In this document: positions 50,859 to 60,268 of the stretch, in pieces
How positions within the stretch are numbered: the first letter of the stretch is position 1
Layout of the letters: each line of letters opens with the position of its first letter
Assembly (NCBI RefSeq): GCF_001881565.1
Contig: NZ_MPDJ01000010.1
Location: 1 to 64,000 of the forward strand
Origin: Eisenbergiella tayi
GTDB lineage: Bacteria > Bacillota > Clostridia > Lachnospirales > Lachnospiraceae
DNA: 64,000 nt
Direction of reading: 5' to 3'
Notes under the pieces: generated by a model
The model's input: only the letters and a program-made list of their open reading frames with translations
The model's database searches: none
Told to the model about the DNA's origin: nothing
Position numbers and translations under genes: made by a program

Positions 50859-52526
50859 CTACATCAGCCGGAAAGCTTTTCCCAAAAAGATAATAATTTC
50901 GCCTCCGGGAATTTCCTTTAATTCCCTCTCCGATATTCCATGGAGCGCTAAAATCAAAGCAATATAAATAAGTGTTCCCACAAGGAAGCAAATCCATGAC
51001 ATAACGCCGCTGGATATTTTTTCCGTAAGCAGTCTGTTAATCAGGAAAATAACCACTCCGGATACTCCGGCGGAAATGACAGGGATTCCGATCATACGCC
51101 CCCAGTCAATACGCAGAGCCAGCCTTCTCTGTATCGAAACGAGATTGAGGATAAACAGCAGTGCAAAAAGTACTATCACAGCCACCACCACACCCGTTAT
51201 ATCCATTTTCACCTTGCCAATAAGCACATAAAGGGTAATTACATGGACGCAGAAAGAAATAAAAGAATTTATCAGCACATTCCGTTCCCTTTCCAGTCCC
51301 TGAAGCACACCGGAAAGAGCCATGGACAGCGCCTGGAAGACTATGGCAATGCTTCCGATCCGAAGAAGCTTTGCCGCCAGCTCCATTTCCCCTACCTTAA
51401 ACAGGGCGGGAATTAACGTATCCGCCATTACGGCAAAAAACACGGCGGCAGGAAGCGCGAGCAGAACCGACAAACGAATCAGCATCTGCGCCTTGTCCTT
51501 CAGCCTTCCGATGTTCATACTTGCATTGGAAACAGAAATAGCCGGTACAAGGGATGCGCATACGGCGGTAATCACAACCCCCGGCATATTTGCCAGGATC
51601 CTGTATTTACCGGAAAAAACCCCCCATTGTGTTATGGTATCCCGGCTTGTCGGGCTCAGCTTGAGGAACATAATCTGATCCACAATTACACTTCCCTGTG
51701 TAACCAGGGCTATCAATACAACCGGCAGGGTGGAAAGAACCAGGATTCGTACAATCCTGCGGTAACTTTCTGTGCCCTTTCCCATGTCCTTACGTTCCTT
51801 CTTCCGGAAACTGCTCTGGAACATGGCGAAAACCACCAGTAAAAACAGAAGCGGCACTGCGCTTCCTATCGTAAGGCCAAGAACTCCTCCGGCCGCGCCG
51901 AAAGCCTGTTCATAATTCCTGTTCTGAAGCAGGGCGCCTACCTTGGCCCCATATTCTCCCATATTGCCGGCAGCAATGAGCATCACTGCAAGACAGAGCA
52001 CCTCCTCCAGGAACCGGGATACGGATGTAGGTACCATTGTACCCATTCCCTGGAAAAATCCCCTGTACAGGCCCAATACGGAAGCCAATACAATATTTAT
52101 GGAAAGAATCTTCATGGCAACAGCGCTCAGGGGTTCTCCGTAAATGCTTCCTGCGAGGAAATCAGAAAGAAACAGCATTAAAAGGGTACATAACAGTCCG
52201 CCTCCCAGAGTAAGGGCCATTGATACATTCCATACCCGGCGGGTATTCCGGAACTGTCCTTTTGAGCATCTGGCCGAAGTCATTTTTGCTACTACTGCAG
52301 GTGCGGCATAGCCGCAGAATAAAAAGAAAAATGTATAGGTATCGAAAGCCATGCTGAAATAAGCATTTCCATTATCTCCGATGATATTGGTAAGAGGAAT
52401 CCTCTTTATCATGGAGAGCAGGCCTGCCAGGGCTCCGCAGCACGCAAAAAAAGCGCCGTTTCCCCCGATACCTTCCTGTTTTCTCCTTTTTCTTTTTTTC
52501 TTATGGTTATCCATAGCCACTCTCAT
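50859..52526 (-). CDS. Polysaccharide/lipid flippase (SpoVB/MurJ type, MOP superfamily)
   Basis: A 555-residue membrane protein with about 14 helices of the MATE/MOP flippase fold. The first membrane segment (FFACCGALAGLLSMIKRIPLTNIIG) follows a basic tail KKKRKRRK. The YRGFFQGMGTMVPTSVSRFLEEV segment is typical of SpoVB and related lipid-linked sugar flippases. In spore formers such proteins export peptidoglycan precursors for the cortex or vegetative wall; the exact lipid is not known here. An alternative start at 52514 has a better ribosome site. It lies downstream of ybeY. Confidence 0.85.
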   Translation of the reverse strand: MRVAMDNHKKKRKRRKQEGIGGNGAFFACCGALAGLLSMIKRIPLTNIIGDNGNAYFSMAFDTYTFFFLFCGYAAPAVVAKMTSARCSKGQFRNTRRVWNVSMALTLGGGLLCTLLMLFLSDFLAGSIYGEPLSAVAMKILSINIVLASVLGLYRGFFQGMGTMVPTSVSRFLEEVLCLAVMLIAAGNMGEYGAKVGALLQNRNYEQAFGAAGGVLGLTIGSAVPLLFLLVVFAMFQSSFRKKERKDMGKGTESYRRIVRILVLSTLPVVLIALVTQGSVIVDQIMFLKLSPTSRDTITQWGVFSGKYRILANMPGVVITAVCASLVPAISVSNASMNIGRLKDKAQMLIRLSVLLALPAAVFFAVMADTLIPALFKVGEMELAAKLLRIGSIAIVFQALSMALSGVLQGLERERNVLINSFISFCVHVITLYVLIGKVKMDITGVVVAVIVLFALLFILNLVSIQRRLALRIDWGRMIGIPVISAGVSGVVIFLINRLLTEKISSGVMSWICFLVGTLIYIALILALHGISERELKEIPGGEIIIFLGKAFRLM

Positions 52527-52558
52527 TCGTATTGTAATCCATTCTTTAAGTCATTATG

Positions 52559-53068
52559 TCAATCACTGATATCTCTGGTAATTCCCAGCCTGTCCAGAAC
52601 ATGGTTCTGTTTTTCTTCCATAACAGATGCCTCATCGGGTTCCATATGGTCATAGCCGCACAGATGAAGCATGCTGTGGGCTATTAAAAAAGCATATTCT
52701 CTGCGGATACTGTGGCCAAAGCTTTCCGCCTGTTCCAGAATCCTGTCACAGGAAAGAATAATATCCCCAAGAATCAGCTCCCCGCTGTCCGGCTGGAAGC
52801 AGTCGGCCTCCATTTCCTCCGCCACCGAAAAATCGGAGGGAAGCTCAAACGGGACATTGGGAAAAGACAAGACATCCGTCTCCCTGTCGATATTCCGGTA
52901 TTCCCGGTTATACATCCGGATTCCTTCATTGTCCGTAATAAGGATATTTATTTCTGTCTCATAGGGGCAGTTTTCCTCTTCAAGAACCTCTCCCGCCACT
53001 AGGGAAGCGGTTTCAATGGGATCAAAGGGAAAGATATAGTCTGTTTCATTTTCAACAAAAATGGTCAT
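52559..53068 (-). CDS. ybeY: rRNA maturation endonuclease YbeY
   Basis: A 169-residue zinc RNase that processes the 16S rRNA 3' end. The metal motif is HSMLHLCGYDHMEPDEA (three histidines), and the conserved ETDVLSFPNVPFE lies upstream. Its ATG overlaps the phoH stop (ATGA). The series yqfC-yqfD-phoH-ybeY is the standard Firmicutes order. Confidence 0.97.
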   Translation of the reverse strand: MTIFVENETDYIFPFDPIETASLVAGEVLEEENCPYETEINILITDNEGIRMYNREYRNIDRETDVLSFPNVPFELPSDFSVAEEMEADCFQPDSGELILGDIILSCDRILEQAESFGHSIRREYAFLIAHSMLHLCGYDHMEPDEASVMEEKQNHVLDRLGITRDISD

Positions 53069-54108
53069 CTGTTAAATCGTCCTTTTCCTTTTCTGGCATA
53101 GGAATTATCTTTTGTGTCCCGCTGCTGGGGCCTTGTCCGTTCTCTGGACAGTTCTTTATTTTCGTAGGCCTCATAAGCCTTGACAATCTTCTGTACCAGC
53201 GGATGTCTGACAACATCCCTGCTTGTCAGGGTACAGAAAGCTATGTCATCGATCTTGTGCAGCACCTTAGCGGCCACATCCAGCCCCGAATTCACGCCGG
53301 GCATCAGATCCTTCTGGGATGCATCCCCTGTTACAATCACCTTGGAGCCAAAGCCGATCCTTGTCAGGAACATCTTCATCTGCGCCGGTGTGGTGTTCTG
53401 CGCTTCATCAAGAATAATATATGCGTTATCCAGGGTACGTCCGCGCATATAAGCAAGAGGGGCGACCTCAATCAGCCCCTTTTCCATATTTTTCACAAAG
53501 CTCTCCGCTCCCATAATCTGGTAGAGCGCATCATACAGAGGCCTCAGATAAGGATCTACCTTACTCTGTAAGTCACCGGGCAGGAATCCCAGCTTCTCTC
53601 CCGCTTCAATAGCCGGCCGGGTAAGTATGATCCTCTCCACCTCATTATTTTTAAACGCGGTAATGGCCATTGCCATTGCCAGATATGTTTTTCCGGTTCC
53701 CGCAGGCCCCATGCCGAATACAATCATATTGTTCCGGATGGCATCCACATATTGTTTCTGCCCCAGTGTCTTCGGCTTAATGGGCTTGCCGCTCACCGTA
53801 TGGCAGATCAGATCCCCGTCTATTTCCAAAAGTGCATCATTATTGCTTTCCATGCTCATCTCGATTGCATAATCCACATTCTGTTCCTGAATCTGGTTTC
53901 CCCTTTTCGATAATTCCAGAAGCTGCCTTAAGATAGCCTCCGCCTGCTCCACATGCTTTCGTGAACCGCTTATCCGCACGCCGCCGTCCCTGTCAACGAT
54001 GGTAACATCCAGATATTTTTCCAGCTTCTTCACGTATTTATCATACTCGCCGAACACATTCAGGATATGTGCGGCATCCATTTCCACGATCGTTTCAAAT
54101 TGCTCCAT
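53065..54108 (-). CDS. phoH: PhoH-family ATPase
   Basis: A 347-residue protein with an N-terminal KH-like region (VTIVDRDGGVRISGSRKHVEQAE) and a PhoH ATPase domain: Walker A GPAGTGKTYLA, Walker B YIILDEAQNTTPAQMKMFLTR. The C-terminal tail is basic and ends KGKGRF. PhoH is thought to act in RNA metabolism with YbeY. It follows yqfD by 5 bp. Confidence 0.95.
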   Translation of the reverse strand: MEQFETIVEMDAAHILNVFGEYDKYVKKLEKYLDVTIVDRDGGVRISGSRKHVEQAEAILRQLLELSKRGNQIQEQNVDYAIEMSMESNNDALLEIDGDLICHTVSGKPIKPKTLGQKQYVDAIRNNMIVFGMGPAGTGKTYLAMAMAITAFKNNEVERIILTRPAIEAGEKLGFLPGDLQSKVDPYLRPLYDALYQIMGAESFVKNMEKGLIEVAPLAYMRGRTLDNAYIILDEAQNTTPAQMKMFLTRIGFGSKVIVTGDASQKDLMPGVNSGLDVAAKVLHKIDDIAFCTLTSRDVVRHPLVQKIVKAYEAYENKELSRERTRPQQRDTKDNSYARKGKGRFNR

Positions 54109-54113
54109 AAAAT

Positions 54114-55361
54114 TTACTGACTGCTCCCGGATTCTGTCTCATTCTCAGCAACAGGCTGTTCGGCTTCAATACGCTGTGCTTTTCCGTCATTTCCCTGCAC
54201 CGTCATATATCCATCCATAACCAGCGTATTGCCTGCTGTTTCTATTTTAACATCTTTTTCTATTATTTGTACCCCTTTTTCTTCTAAACTTACTATATTT
54301 TTTGAAAGCTTCTCATTCAGGAGCGCTTCTGCCTTGTTTTCCTGGTATACGGCCTCTACAGGAAGATATTCCCTGTGTACCTCAAAGCCGTAATAGAACG
54401 GCAGATAAATCTGGTTCAAAATGCAGAGCTGCCGGGTGTCCAGAACAGTGTCATATTTTAAAAATCCGCAGTCTCCCAGCTTTAAAACATATCTTTTATG
54501 GCCAAGGGAAAAGAAAACATCCTTTTTTTCCCGGTTGGTGTAATTCTTGTATTCGTACATGAGCGGCTGTTCCTCATGCACGGGAATCTCATATACCAGA
54601 GATACATCCGCGTCCGCATGGCAGAACTGATACTCCCTGACCGTTCCGTCATCCGCCATGACAGGCACTGCCCCGGATACGAGAACATCCCCTTTCTGAA
54701 CCGGGGTACCCTCCGTAACAAGGGGAACTCCCTGTCGCGTCAATATGGAAACCACAATACCATCCTGCGTGGCGATAAGGTTGCTTCCCGGCCAGTTCTC
54801 TTTCTCATCCGGAGCTTCATCCGGCGCCAAATCATTTTCTTTTATTTTTACAATAAACCGGGTGCCTTCTATTCTGGCGGAGGTCCAGGTGACAATATCG
54901 AAATTTTCTCGCAGGCTGGCCTCCAAGGCTTCAATATCGATTTTATTTTTTGCCACCCCATAATCAATTCCCTTTTCCGCCAGGAAATCCATGAGTACAT
55001 CGTCTGTAATGGAAACATTCCCTTCGAAATCTATGGCCCATACAAACTGGGACATGGCTATGAGAAAGGCCAGGCAGCAGGGAAGTCCAAGCGCAAAGAT
55101 CTTCCTTTTTCTCATTTTCCGTATAAAAAAAGGCAGTCCGTATCGTTCCAGAACGGCTGCCCTTGTTCCGGTCTTTCTCACTATCGGCCGCAGCTTGTAG
55201 AAACCGGACAGGCTGATATACATGGTATAGCAATCCTCCTGCCTTGCAATATCCCACAACAGGATATGGTGATTGCTGCACAGGTTCATAAACCGTTCAG
55301 GAGAATATCCCCATACTTTTATCTTCAGATATCCTTGCAGATACCGGAAAAATTCTCTCAT
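54114..55361 (-). CDS. yqfD: Sporulation protein YqfD
   Basis: A 415-residue protein. A cytoplasmic N-terminus (to about residue 85) is followed by one membrane helix (ALGLPCCLAFLIAMSQFVWAI) and a large extracytoplasmic domain with FEGNVSITDDVLMDFLAEKGI. YqfD is made in the mother cell under sigma E in Bacillus subtilis and is linked to engulfment and cortex formation. It supports the view that this organism forms spores. Confidence 0.92.
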   Translation of the reverse strand: MREFFRYLQGYLKIKVWGYSPERFMNLCSNHHILLWDIARQEDCYTMYISLSGFYKLRPIVRKTGTRAAVLERYGLPFFIRKMRKRKIFALGLPCCLAFLIAMSQFVWAIDFEGNVSITDDVLMDFLAEKGIDYGVAKNKIDIEALEASLRENFDIVTWTSARIEGTRFIVKIKENDLAPDEAPDEKENWPGSNLIATQDGIVVSILTRQGVPLVTEGTPVQKGDVLVSGAVPVMADDGTVREYQFCHADADVSLVYEIPVHEEQPLMYEYKNYTNREKKDVFFSLGHKRYVLKLGDCGFLKYDTVLDTRQLCILNQIYLPFYYGFEVHREYLPVEAVYQENKAEALLNEKLSKNIVSLEEKGVQIIEKDVKIETAGNTLVMDGYMTVQGNDGKAQRIEAEQPVAENETESGSSQ

Positions 55362-55379
55362 GATTATTTCCTCCTCAAT

Positions 55380-55685
55380 TTAAAGATACCGGATACACTG
55401 GATCGTTCCGATTATCTTCATATCCTCGTTGGTATAATAATCAATGACAAGCCCGCATCCGCAGATGGAGATCTGTCCGGTCTTGGCCTGCAGGATTATA
55501 GATTCTCTGGTATATTCAATAATCCCCTTGTAATTTTCCACCCATAGCTCATGATTCCCGGTCATGGTCAGGATGGAAGCGCCCAAAAGCATATCTTTCG
55601 GAAGTTTCAGGGTATCGACAAGCTGCTCTTTCGGGCTCTTTTCCATTATTTTTTTCTTTTTGGAAGCACTGATTTTTCTACTCAT
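55380..55685 (-). CDS. yqfC: Sporulation protein YqfC
   Basis: A 101-residue YabP/YqfC-family protein. After a basic N-terminus (MSRKISASKKKKIMEKSP) it has LPKDMLLGASILTMTGNHELWVENYKG in register and ends VIDYYTNEDMKIIGTIQCIRYL, the standard family pattern. It is immediately upstream of yqfD. Confidence 0.93.
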   Translation of the reverse strand: MSRKISASKKKKIMEKSPKEQLVDTLKLPKDMLLGASILTMTGNHELWVENYKGIIEYTRESIILQAKTGQISICGCGLVIDYYTNEDMKIIGTIQCIRYL

Positions 55686-55713
55686 ACTGCATTATATGAG
55701 CGTTTTTACCTCT

Positions 55714-56520
55714 TCATAACCGGATTCTTTCCAGATCCATCGGTACGTAAACCGTGCCATGGAATGAAAGGGCTGCTTCCCGGCTGTAGGTTTCCTTTCT
55801 TTTCTCCAGACAGGTATCCTCCGTATGGTACAGCACAAGATTGGATACATGCAGTTCCTCCGCCAGCCTTCCGGCATCCAGAGCCGTACTGTGATGCTTT
55901 TCATAAGGATGGAATATCTCTTTATCCCTGTCCAGACAGAAGGCCTCGCTCAAAAGCCAGTCACAGCCTTCCACATAAGGTCTGGTTACCTCCCTGTAGG
56001 GTTCATCCCCCAGACAGGAAAGCACCATACCGTCTTCGAAGCGGGCCTGAAAACCAAACTGCTTTGTTTTTGTGGAATGGATATCAAAAAAGGTGAGCTT
56101 CATTCCCGCCGCCTTCTTTTCTCCTCCGTCCTTTACCTTTTTAATCAGTATCCTGTCTCCCAGAAAGACAGTGAATTTTTTTACCAGAGTAAGCGTACAC
56201 AGCTGCATAATGGTATCGGCAAGATCCTCATGGCAGTATATTTTAAAATTGCCTTCGTAAGCGCCGCTGCGCATCATAGTGGCTACCTTCCGTATCACCC
56301 ACACAACTCCCAGCACATGATCGGTATGGGCATGGGTAACAAACATGTAATGGATTTTATCCACAGGGATCTCTGCTTCTTCCATACGGCCCAGAATCCC
56401 GTTTCCGCCTCCGGCATCCACAAGAAGATATTCCTCTCCGTTCTGAATGGCAAAGCAGGTATTATAGCATTTCGTTACCATAGCATTTCCTGTACCAAGC
56501 ATTATCAAATTCCGTTCCAT
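55714..56520 (-). CDS. MBL-fold metallo-hydrolase (RNase Z-like)
   Basis: A 268-residue metallo-beta-lactamase-fold enzyme. It has the zinc motif THAHTDHVLGVVW, the acidic ligand in SCLGDEP and the later HHSTALDAGRLAEE and LYHTED histidines, as in RNase Z-type or phosphodiesterase-like hydrolases. Substrate unknown. GGAGCAC precedes the ATG. It lies between the SWIM gene and yqfC. Confidence 0.88.
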   Translation of the reverse strand: MERNLIMLGTGNAMVTKCYNTCFAIQNGEEYLLVDAGGGNGILGRMEEAEIPVDKIHYMFVTHAHTDHVLGVVWVIRKVATMMRSGAYEGNFKIYCHEDLADTIMQLCTLTLVKKFTVFLGDRILIKKVKDGGEKKAAGMKLTFFDIHSTKTKQFGFQARFEDGMVLSCLGDEPYREVTRPYVEGCDWLLSEAFCLDRDKEIFHPYEKHHSTALDAGRLAEELHVSNLVLYHTEDTCLEKRKETYSREAALSFHGTVYVPMDLERIRL

Positions 56521-56553
56521 CTTTTGTGCTCCTTTTATTTTCTTTAAAAATTC

Positions 56554-56988
56554 TTACCAATAACAATTTCGTCGTTCTTCCAGTTCAACCAGTGCATTTA
56601 ACAATTGTTCCTGCAATTCCGTTTTAGACAGTCCTTTTACATACTTCTTAAGATCATCATAATGCTGCTTCTCCCGCTCAGCCTCCTCGGCCTCCCATTG
56701 TTCCACCTTTTTGAGAAAATCTTTTGCAGCCTGGGGTTCTGCCGTAAAATACAGAGCAATCATATGCTTGCAAACTACACGTCTGCCTTCCGCAAAGGGA
56801 CAATTACAAGTGGATTTTCTTGGATGTGCCTTATCAATATGTACAAAATATTTGTTATTCCCACTTCCGGAAACTTTACCATCATAAGTATCAGTCCCTG
56901 ACTTCTCCCAAGCAATAACTTTTTTGTTTTTGTAGTAATCCATTCCCCGCCAGACGGAATTTCCACTTGCCATTTCAATTAATCCCAT
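56554..56988 (-). CDS. SWIM zinc-finger protein
   Basis: A 144-residue protein with a SWIM zinc finger CNCPFAEGRRVVCKHMIALYF (residues about 60-80; CxC then CxH). A helical, charged C-terminal half follows. SWIM domains bind DNA or proteins; here no helicase is fused, although helD is 0.5 kb away on the same strand. It starts from a good promoter at 57033-57061, with AGGGGAG before the ATG. Confidence 0.85.
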   Translation of the reverse strand: MGLIEMASGNSVWRGMDYYKNKKVIAWEKSGTDTYDGKVSGSGNNKYFVHIDKAHPRKSTCNCPFAEGRRVVCKHMIALYFTAEPQAAKDFLKKVEQWEAEEAEREKQHYDDLKKYVKGLSKTELQEQLLNALVELEERRNCYW

Positions 56989-57032
56989 ACCATATCTCCC
57001 CTTAGAATTCTGCTGTTAATCGCCCGCTATTT

Positions 57033-57061
57033 ATTATAGTTAATTTATGTTTAATAATCAA
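57033..57061 (-). promoter_or_regulatory. Promoter of the SWIM gene
   Basis: On the minus strand TTGATT (57056-57061) and TATAAT (57033-57038) are spaced by 17 bp. Confidence 0.75.
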
Positions 57062-57110
57062 AGTATTTTTTAATAATATATGATCCTGAAATAAGTTATT
57101 ATATTTTCAT

Positions 57111-57163
57111 CACTATAGTGGTATTGATCCACTTCTTGACTTACATCTCCTTTGTGCTATAAT
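57111..57163 (+). promoter_or_regulatory. Plus-strand promoter with upstream palindrome, no gene behind it
   Basis: TTGACT (57136-57141) and TATAAT (57158-57163) are spaced by 16 bp, one of the best promoter matches in the window. The perfect palindrome CACTATAGTG (57111-57120) lies 15 bp upstream of the -35. The predicted transcript runs into the terminator at 57351-57412. Confidence 0.7.
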
Positions 57164-57169
57164 CTATTG

Positions 57170-57412
57170 AGTAAGTCATAACTAATCATAATTCAGAAAC
57201 GGTTGGCTACATAAAATGATTATACCTATTCTGCAGATGTATTTTCATAATGTAATGCAGGCATTTATCACGATGAAATAACAGATATTCATATTGCTGA
57301 TTTCCGGCGTCCAGGCCGGGCGTAACCGCACAGTCTGCTGATATACTGAAATCCCACAGAAACTGCGGAAGGTATCTCTCCATGGCAGTTTCTGTGGGAT
57401 ATTTTTTCTTTT
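57170..57412 (+). ncRNA. Candidate small RNA ending in a 16-bp terminator hairpin
   Basis: About 240 nt lie between a strong plus-strand promoter and a terminator. The terminator is a perfect 16-bp stem, ATCCCACAGAAACTGC (57351-57366) with GCAGTTTCTGTGGGAT (57385-57400), followed by ATTTTTTCTTTT. A small inner hairpin CCGGC/GCCGG (around 57304-57319) precedes it. The only ATG frame of note, 57228-57293, would encode 21 residues without a ribosome site. A minus-strand frame across the region (57207-57497) has no support. The RNA is antisense to nothing annotated. Family not recognised. Confidence 0.5.
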
Positions 57413-57499
57413 CCGCTATTTTCTGACATATTCTCACTCTATAAAGCCGCTCTGCCCTTTTACATTCCTTATCAGAAATCAGAACGTTGAAAAACACGC

Positions 57500-59539
57500 T
57501 TATATTTGCAGTAATTCCGTGACAGTACCGCAGTACGTCAAACTCAATTTATGCATGGCTCTGGTACAGGCAATATACAGCAGATTTCTGTCAAATTCGG
57601 TTTGATAAGAGCCCGCATTCACAAAAGGAATGAGCACTTCATCAAATTCCAGCCCCTTAGAAAGAGGGATCGAAGTAATGTGAATCCCATTTTCAAAATG
57701 AGTACTCTCATAATTCAAAAGATGAACCGGATACTGTTTTGACAGGTATTCATAAAGGAGATTTGCCTGCCGGAAATCTTTGCAAAGTATTCCCATCGTC
57801 GCATAGGAGCTTTTTAAAAACGCTTCAGCCTTTCGGCGGATGATTGTTAATTCCTGTTCAGGATCCGCACAGCAGACTGCTTCCGGTGTCTCTCCGTGGC
57901 GTTCAACCGGCTGAATTCGCTGATCACTCTTGATAGATCTTGCAAATTCAATGATTTCACAGGTAGAGCGATAGCTTTTAGTAAGACTGACAAACGTTGC
58001 TTTTCCGAATATCTGCCGGAAAATTTCGGGAGAACAGCTGTTATAGGGGGTAATGGACTGTCCGACATCTCCGAGAATGGTTTTCCTGCAGCGGAACAGT
58101 TTGTTTATGACGGCGTACTGAATCGGTGTATAGTCCTGCATTTCATCAATAACAAGATGCTGAATGGCACTTTCTTCACCATTCCCCTCCACAGCCAGGT
58201 ACATATAAAGATATGGGTAGACATCCGGCCATTCCAGAGTGTTCCCGGCGGCAAGTTCAAACAGCTCCGTTGTTCCCTGACGGGAGTAAAAATCACGGTA
58301 AAGCTCCAGCGTTCCGTCCATTTTAAACATAGAACGCAGTTTCCTGACAATCTCTCCTTTGGGAGGCAATTTTGTTTCCGAAAAGGTATTCCTCCTTTTC
58401 AGCATTTCCAGAATATCATCTGCCATTTTAGGAAACCGCCGCATGATTGGATAACTGCGATAAGAATTATAGAGTTTTTGTATAAAATCAGCGGGAACAG
58501 CCGTGCATCCGATTGTACAGTCACAGGGGATAAAATATCGCTTTTCCGCATCTATAAGATAGTCATCTGTCTGCCGTACAAAATCTGCAGATGATTTGTA
58601 TTCCAGCTTCTTCATCCACTCCTGGGAGCGATCCTCCGCGTGAACAGCATACTTTTCAAAGAATATCTTATTTCCAAGAATCATTTTTGCAATCTCTTCG
58701 AAACTGAGCTCTGAAATCGGCTCTTCTCCCAGTTCCGGAAGAACGTTTGAAATGTAGTCTGCAAAAACCTTGTTCGGAGAAATAATCGCGACATTCTGAG
58801 CTCTCAGACGCTCCTTTTGACGATAGAGCAGAAAAGCTATCCGGTGCAGCGCTATAGAAGTTTTTCCTGATCCGGCCACGCCTTGTATAATTAAGATTTC
58901 GTCATTCACATTACGTATAATCCGGTTTTGTTCCTTCTGAATAGTGGCGATAATATTCTTCATTTTTTCATCTGAGGTGGAGCTTAATTCCTTACGAAGA
59001 ATATCATCATCAATATTCATGGTGTTTTCCAGGACATAAACCAGATTACCTTTTTCTATCTTAAGCTGCCGCTTACGTACGATTTCCCCCTGAATTCTGC
59101 CTGCCGGAGCTTCATAAGTCGCAGGCCCTGTCTGATATTCATAATACATGCCGGAAATAGGGGCTCTCCAGTCATAAATAAGCGTACGTCCATGGTCATC
59201 TGTAAACCCAAAGAGGCCAATGTAGATCTCTTCGGCGTTTGTATCGCCGTCAAATTGAAAATCTATATGTGCAAAATACGGAGACTCTCTGAGTTTTTTT
59301 ACCCTGTTATACGAGGCAAGTGTATGATTGCCGGTAGCTTCTATACAGCTTATAGATCTCTCATTGGAAAAGCGTTCCATGGGATCCATCTCATTCCAGC
59401 AGCCTGTCAGATATCGCCTCGCTTTGTTATAATCCTCTTCATACCCGGCTGCCGATTTGTCGTATTTATCCAGAGCAGCCTCCAGCTGCTCTTTTACCAT
59501 ATCCAGATATTCAGCTTCCTCAAGAAACATATTTTCCAT
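57500..59539 (-). CDS. helD: HelD-like superfamily 1 helicase (RNA polymerase recycling)
   Basis: A 679-residue UvrD-type ATPase of the HelD group. It starts with a coiled-coil arm (about residues 1-60), a small domain with GRTLIYDWRAPISGMYYEYQTGPA (characteristic of HelD), then Walker A GVAGSGKTSIALHRIAFLLYR, Walker B LVIDEMQDYTP and motif VI RNLLYIACTRAMHKLSL. HelD pulls stalled RNA polymerase off DNA. GAGGAGG precedes the ATG. It is a single-gene unit; no minus-strand terminator is obvious before the hairpin at 57351-57400, which may also serve it. Confidence 0.92.
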   Translation of the reverse strand: MENMFLEEAEYLDMVKEQLEAALDKYDKSAAGYEEDYNKARRYLTGCWNEMDPMERFSNERSISCIEATGNHTLASYNRVKKLRESPYFAHIDFQFDGDTNAEEIYIGLFGFTDDHGRTLIYDWRAPISGMYYEYQTGPATYEAPAGRIQGEIVRKRQLKIEKGNLVYVLENTMNIDDDILRKELSSTSDEKMKNIIATIQKEQNRIIRNVNDEILIIQGVAGSGKTSIALHRIAFLLYRQKERLRAQNVAIISPNKVFADYISNVLPELGEEPISELSFEEIAKMILGNKIFFEKYAVHAEDRSQEWMKKLEYKSSADFVRQTDDYLIDAEKRYFIPCDCTIGCTAVPADFIQKLYNSYRSYPIMRRFPKMADDILEMLKRRNTFSETKLPPKGEIVRKLRSMFKMDGTLELYRDFYSRQGTTELFELAAGNTLEWPDVYPYLYMYLAVEGNGEESAIQHLVIDEMQDYTPIQYAVINKLFRCRKTILGDVGQSITPYNSCSPEIFRQIFGKATFVSLTKSYRSTCEIIEFARSIKSDQRIQPVERHGETPEAVCCADPEQELTIIRRKAEAFLKSSYATMGILCKDFRQANLLYEYLSKQYPVHLLNYESTHFENGIHITSIPLSKGLEFDEVLIPFVNAGSYQTEFDRNLLYIACTRAMHKLSLTYCGTVTELLQI

Positions 59540-59665
59540 GAAATTACCTCCTCTTTACCACACTTGAATGGAATACCGATATAGTATAAACCATCCGAAA
59601 AGGCTGGTGGTAAAGTGGAGGCTTTGTTTCCCGGAGCCTTTTATAAAACGGACATGCTCTCGGCT

Positions 59666-60145
59666 TTATTTATGATACGGTTCCCCGGCATTAATCCGAA
59701 AACCTCTGTAAACCTGTTCCAGCAGGATCACCCGCATCAGCTGATGAGGAAAGGTCATATCGGAAAAACTCAGCTTTTCATCCGATTTCTGCAGGACAGA
59801 CGGATGAAGTCCCAGAGAACCGCCGATCAGAAACTGTATATGGCTGACGCCTTTTACTCCCAATCCTCCGATTTTTGATGCGAACCTTTCAGAATCCATC
59901 TTTTTCCCTTCAATGGCCAGAGCAATCTTGTACGCATCATCCCTGATATAGCGGTTCATACGCTCTCCCTCTTTCTTCAGGATCTGCTCCTTCATAACAT
60001 CACTCGGCCGGTCGGGCGTCTTTTCATCTTCCACTTCCAGTATTTCCAGTTTACAGTATCTGGAAAGCCTTTTTGCATACTCTGCAATCGCTTCCCTGTA
60101 AAAGTTTTCTTTGACCTTTCCCACACATATTACTGATATTTTCAT
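59666..60145 (-). CDS. rlmH: 23S rRNA (pseudouridine-1915-N3)-methyltransferase RlmH
   Basis: A 159-residue SPOUT methyltransferase, exactly the family length. It begins MKISVICVGKVKENF and has the SAM-binding knot FLIGGSLGLHPSVL and the C-terminal MTFPHQLMRVILLEQVYRGF. The start at 60145 has AGGGAT upstream; longer in-frame starts precede the conserved N-terminus and are rejected. It follows the zinc-ribbon protein by 123 bp. Confidence 0.97.
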   Translation of the reverse strand: MKISVICVGKVKENFYREAIAEYAKRLSRYCKLEILEVEDEKTPDRPSDVMKEQILKKEGERMNRYIRDDAYKIALAIEGKKMDSERFASKIGGLGVKGVSHIQFLIGGSLGLHPSVLQKSDEKLSFSDMTFPHQLMRVILLEQVYRGFRINAGEPYHK

Positions 60146-60169
60146 ATATTTATCCCTGATACGCTTCAA

Positions 60170-60196
60170 CAGCCCCTGAATAATATTCAGAGGCTG
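60170..60196 (-). other. Stable hairpin in the rlmH leader
   Basis: On the minus strand CAGCC-T-CTGAAT and ATTCAG-G-GGCTG form a 12-bp stem with one G-U pair and a 3-base loop. No T run follows, so termination is unlikely. It lies 25 bp before the rlmH ATG and may be a processing or translation element. Confidence 0.5.
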
Positions 60197-60268
60197 CTGT
60201 CCGCTCCTTTTATTCCGCGCATCGCCTGACTCCTGACGACTCAAACGAAAGGTTATTCCCGCGGTTTT

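Noticed and set aside
57207..57497. A 96-codon open frame on the minus strand after helD
   Set aside because: No ribosome site, no recognisable domain, and it runs through the perfect 16-bp hairpin and antisense to the promoter-terminator interval; composition looks like spacer.
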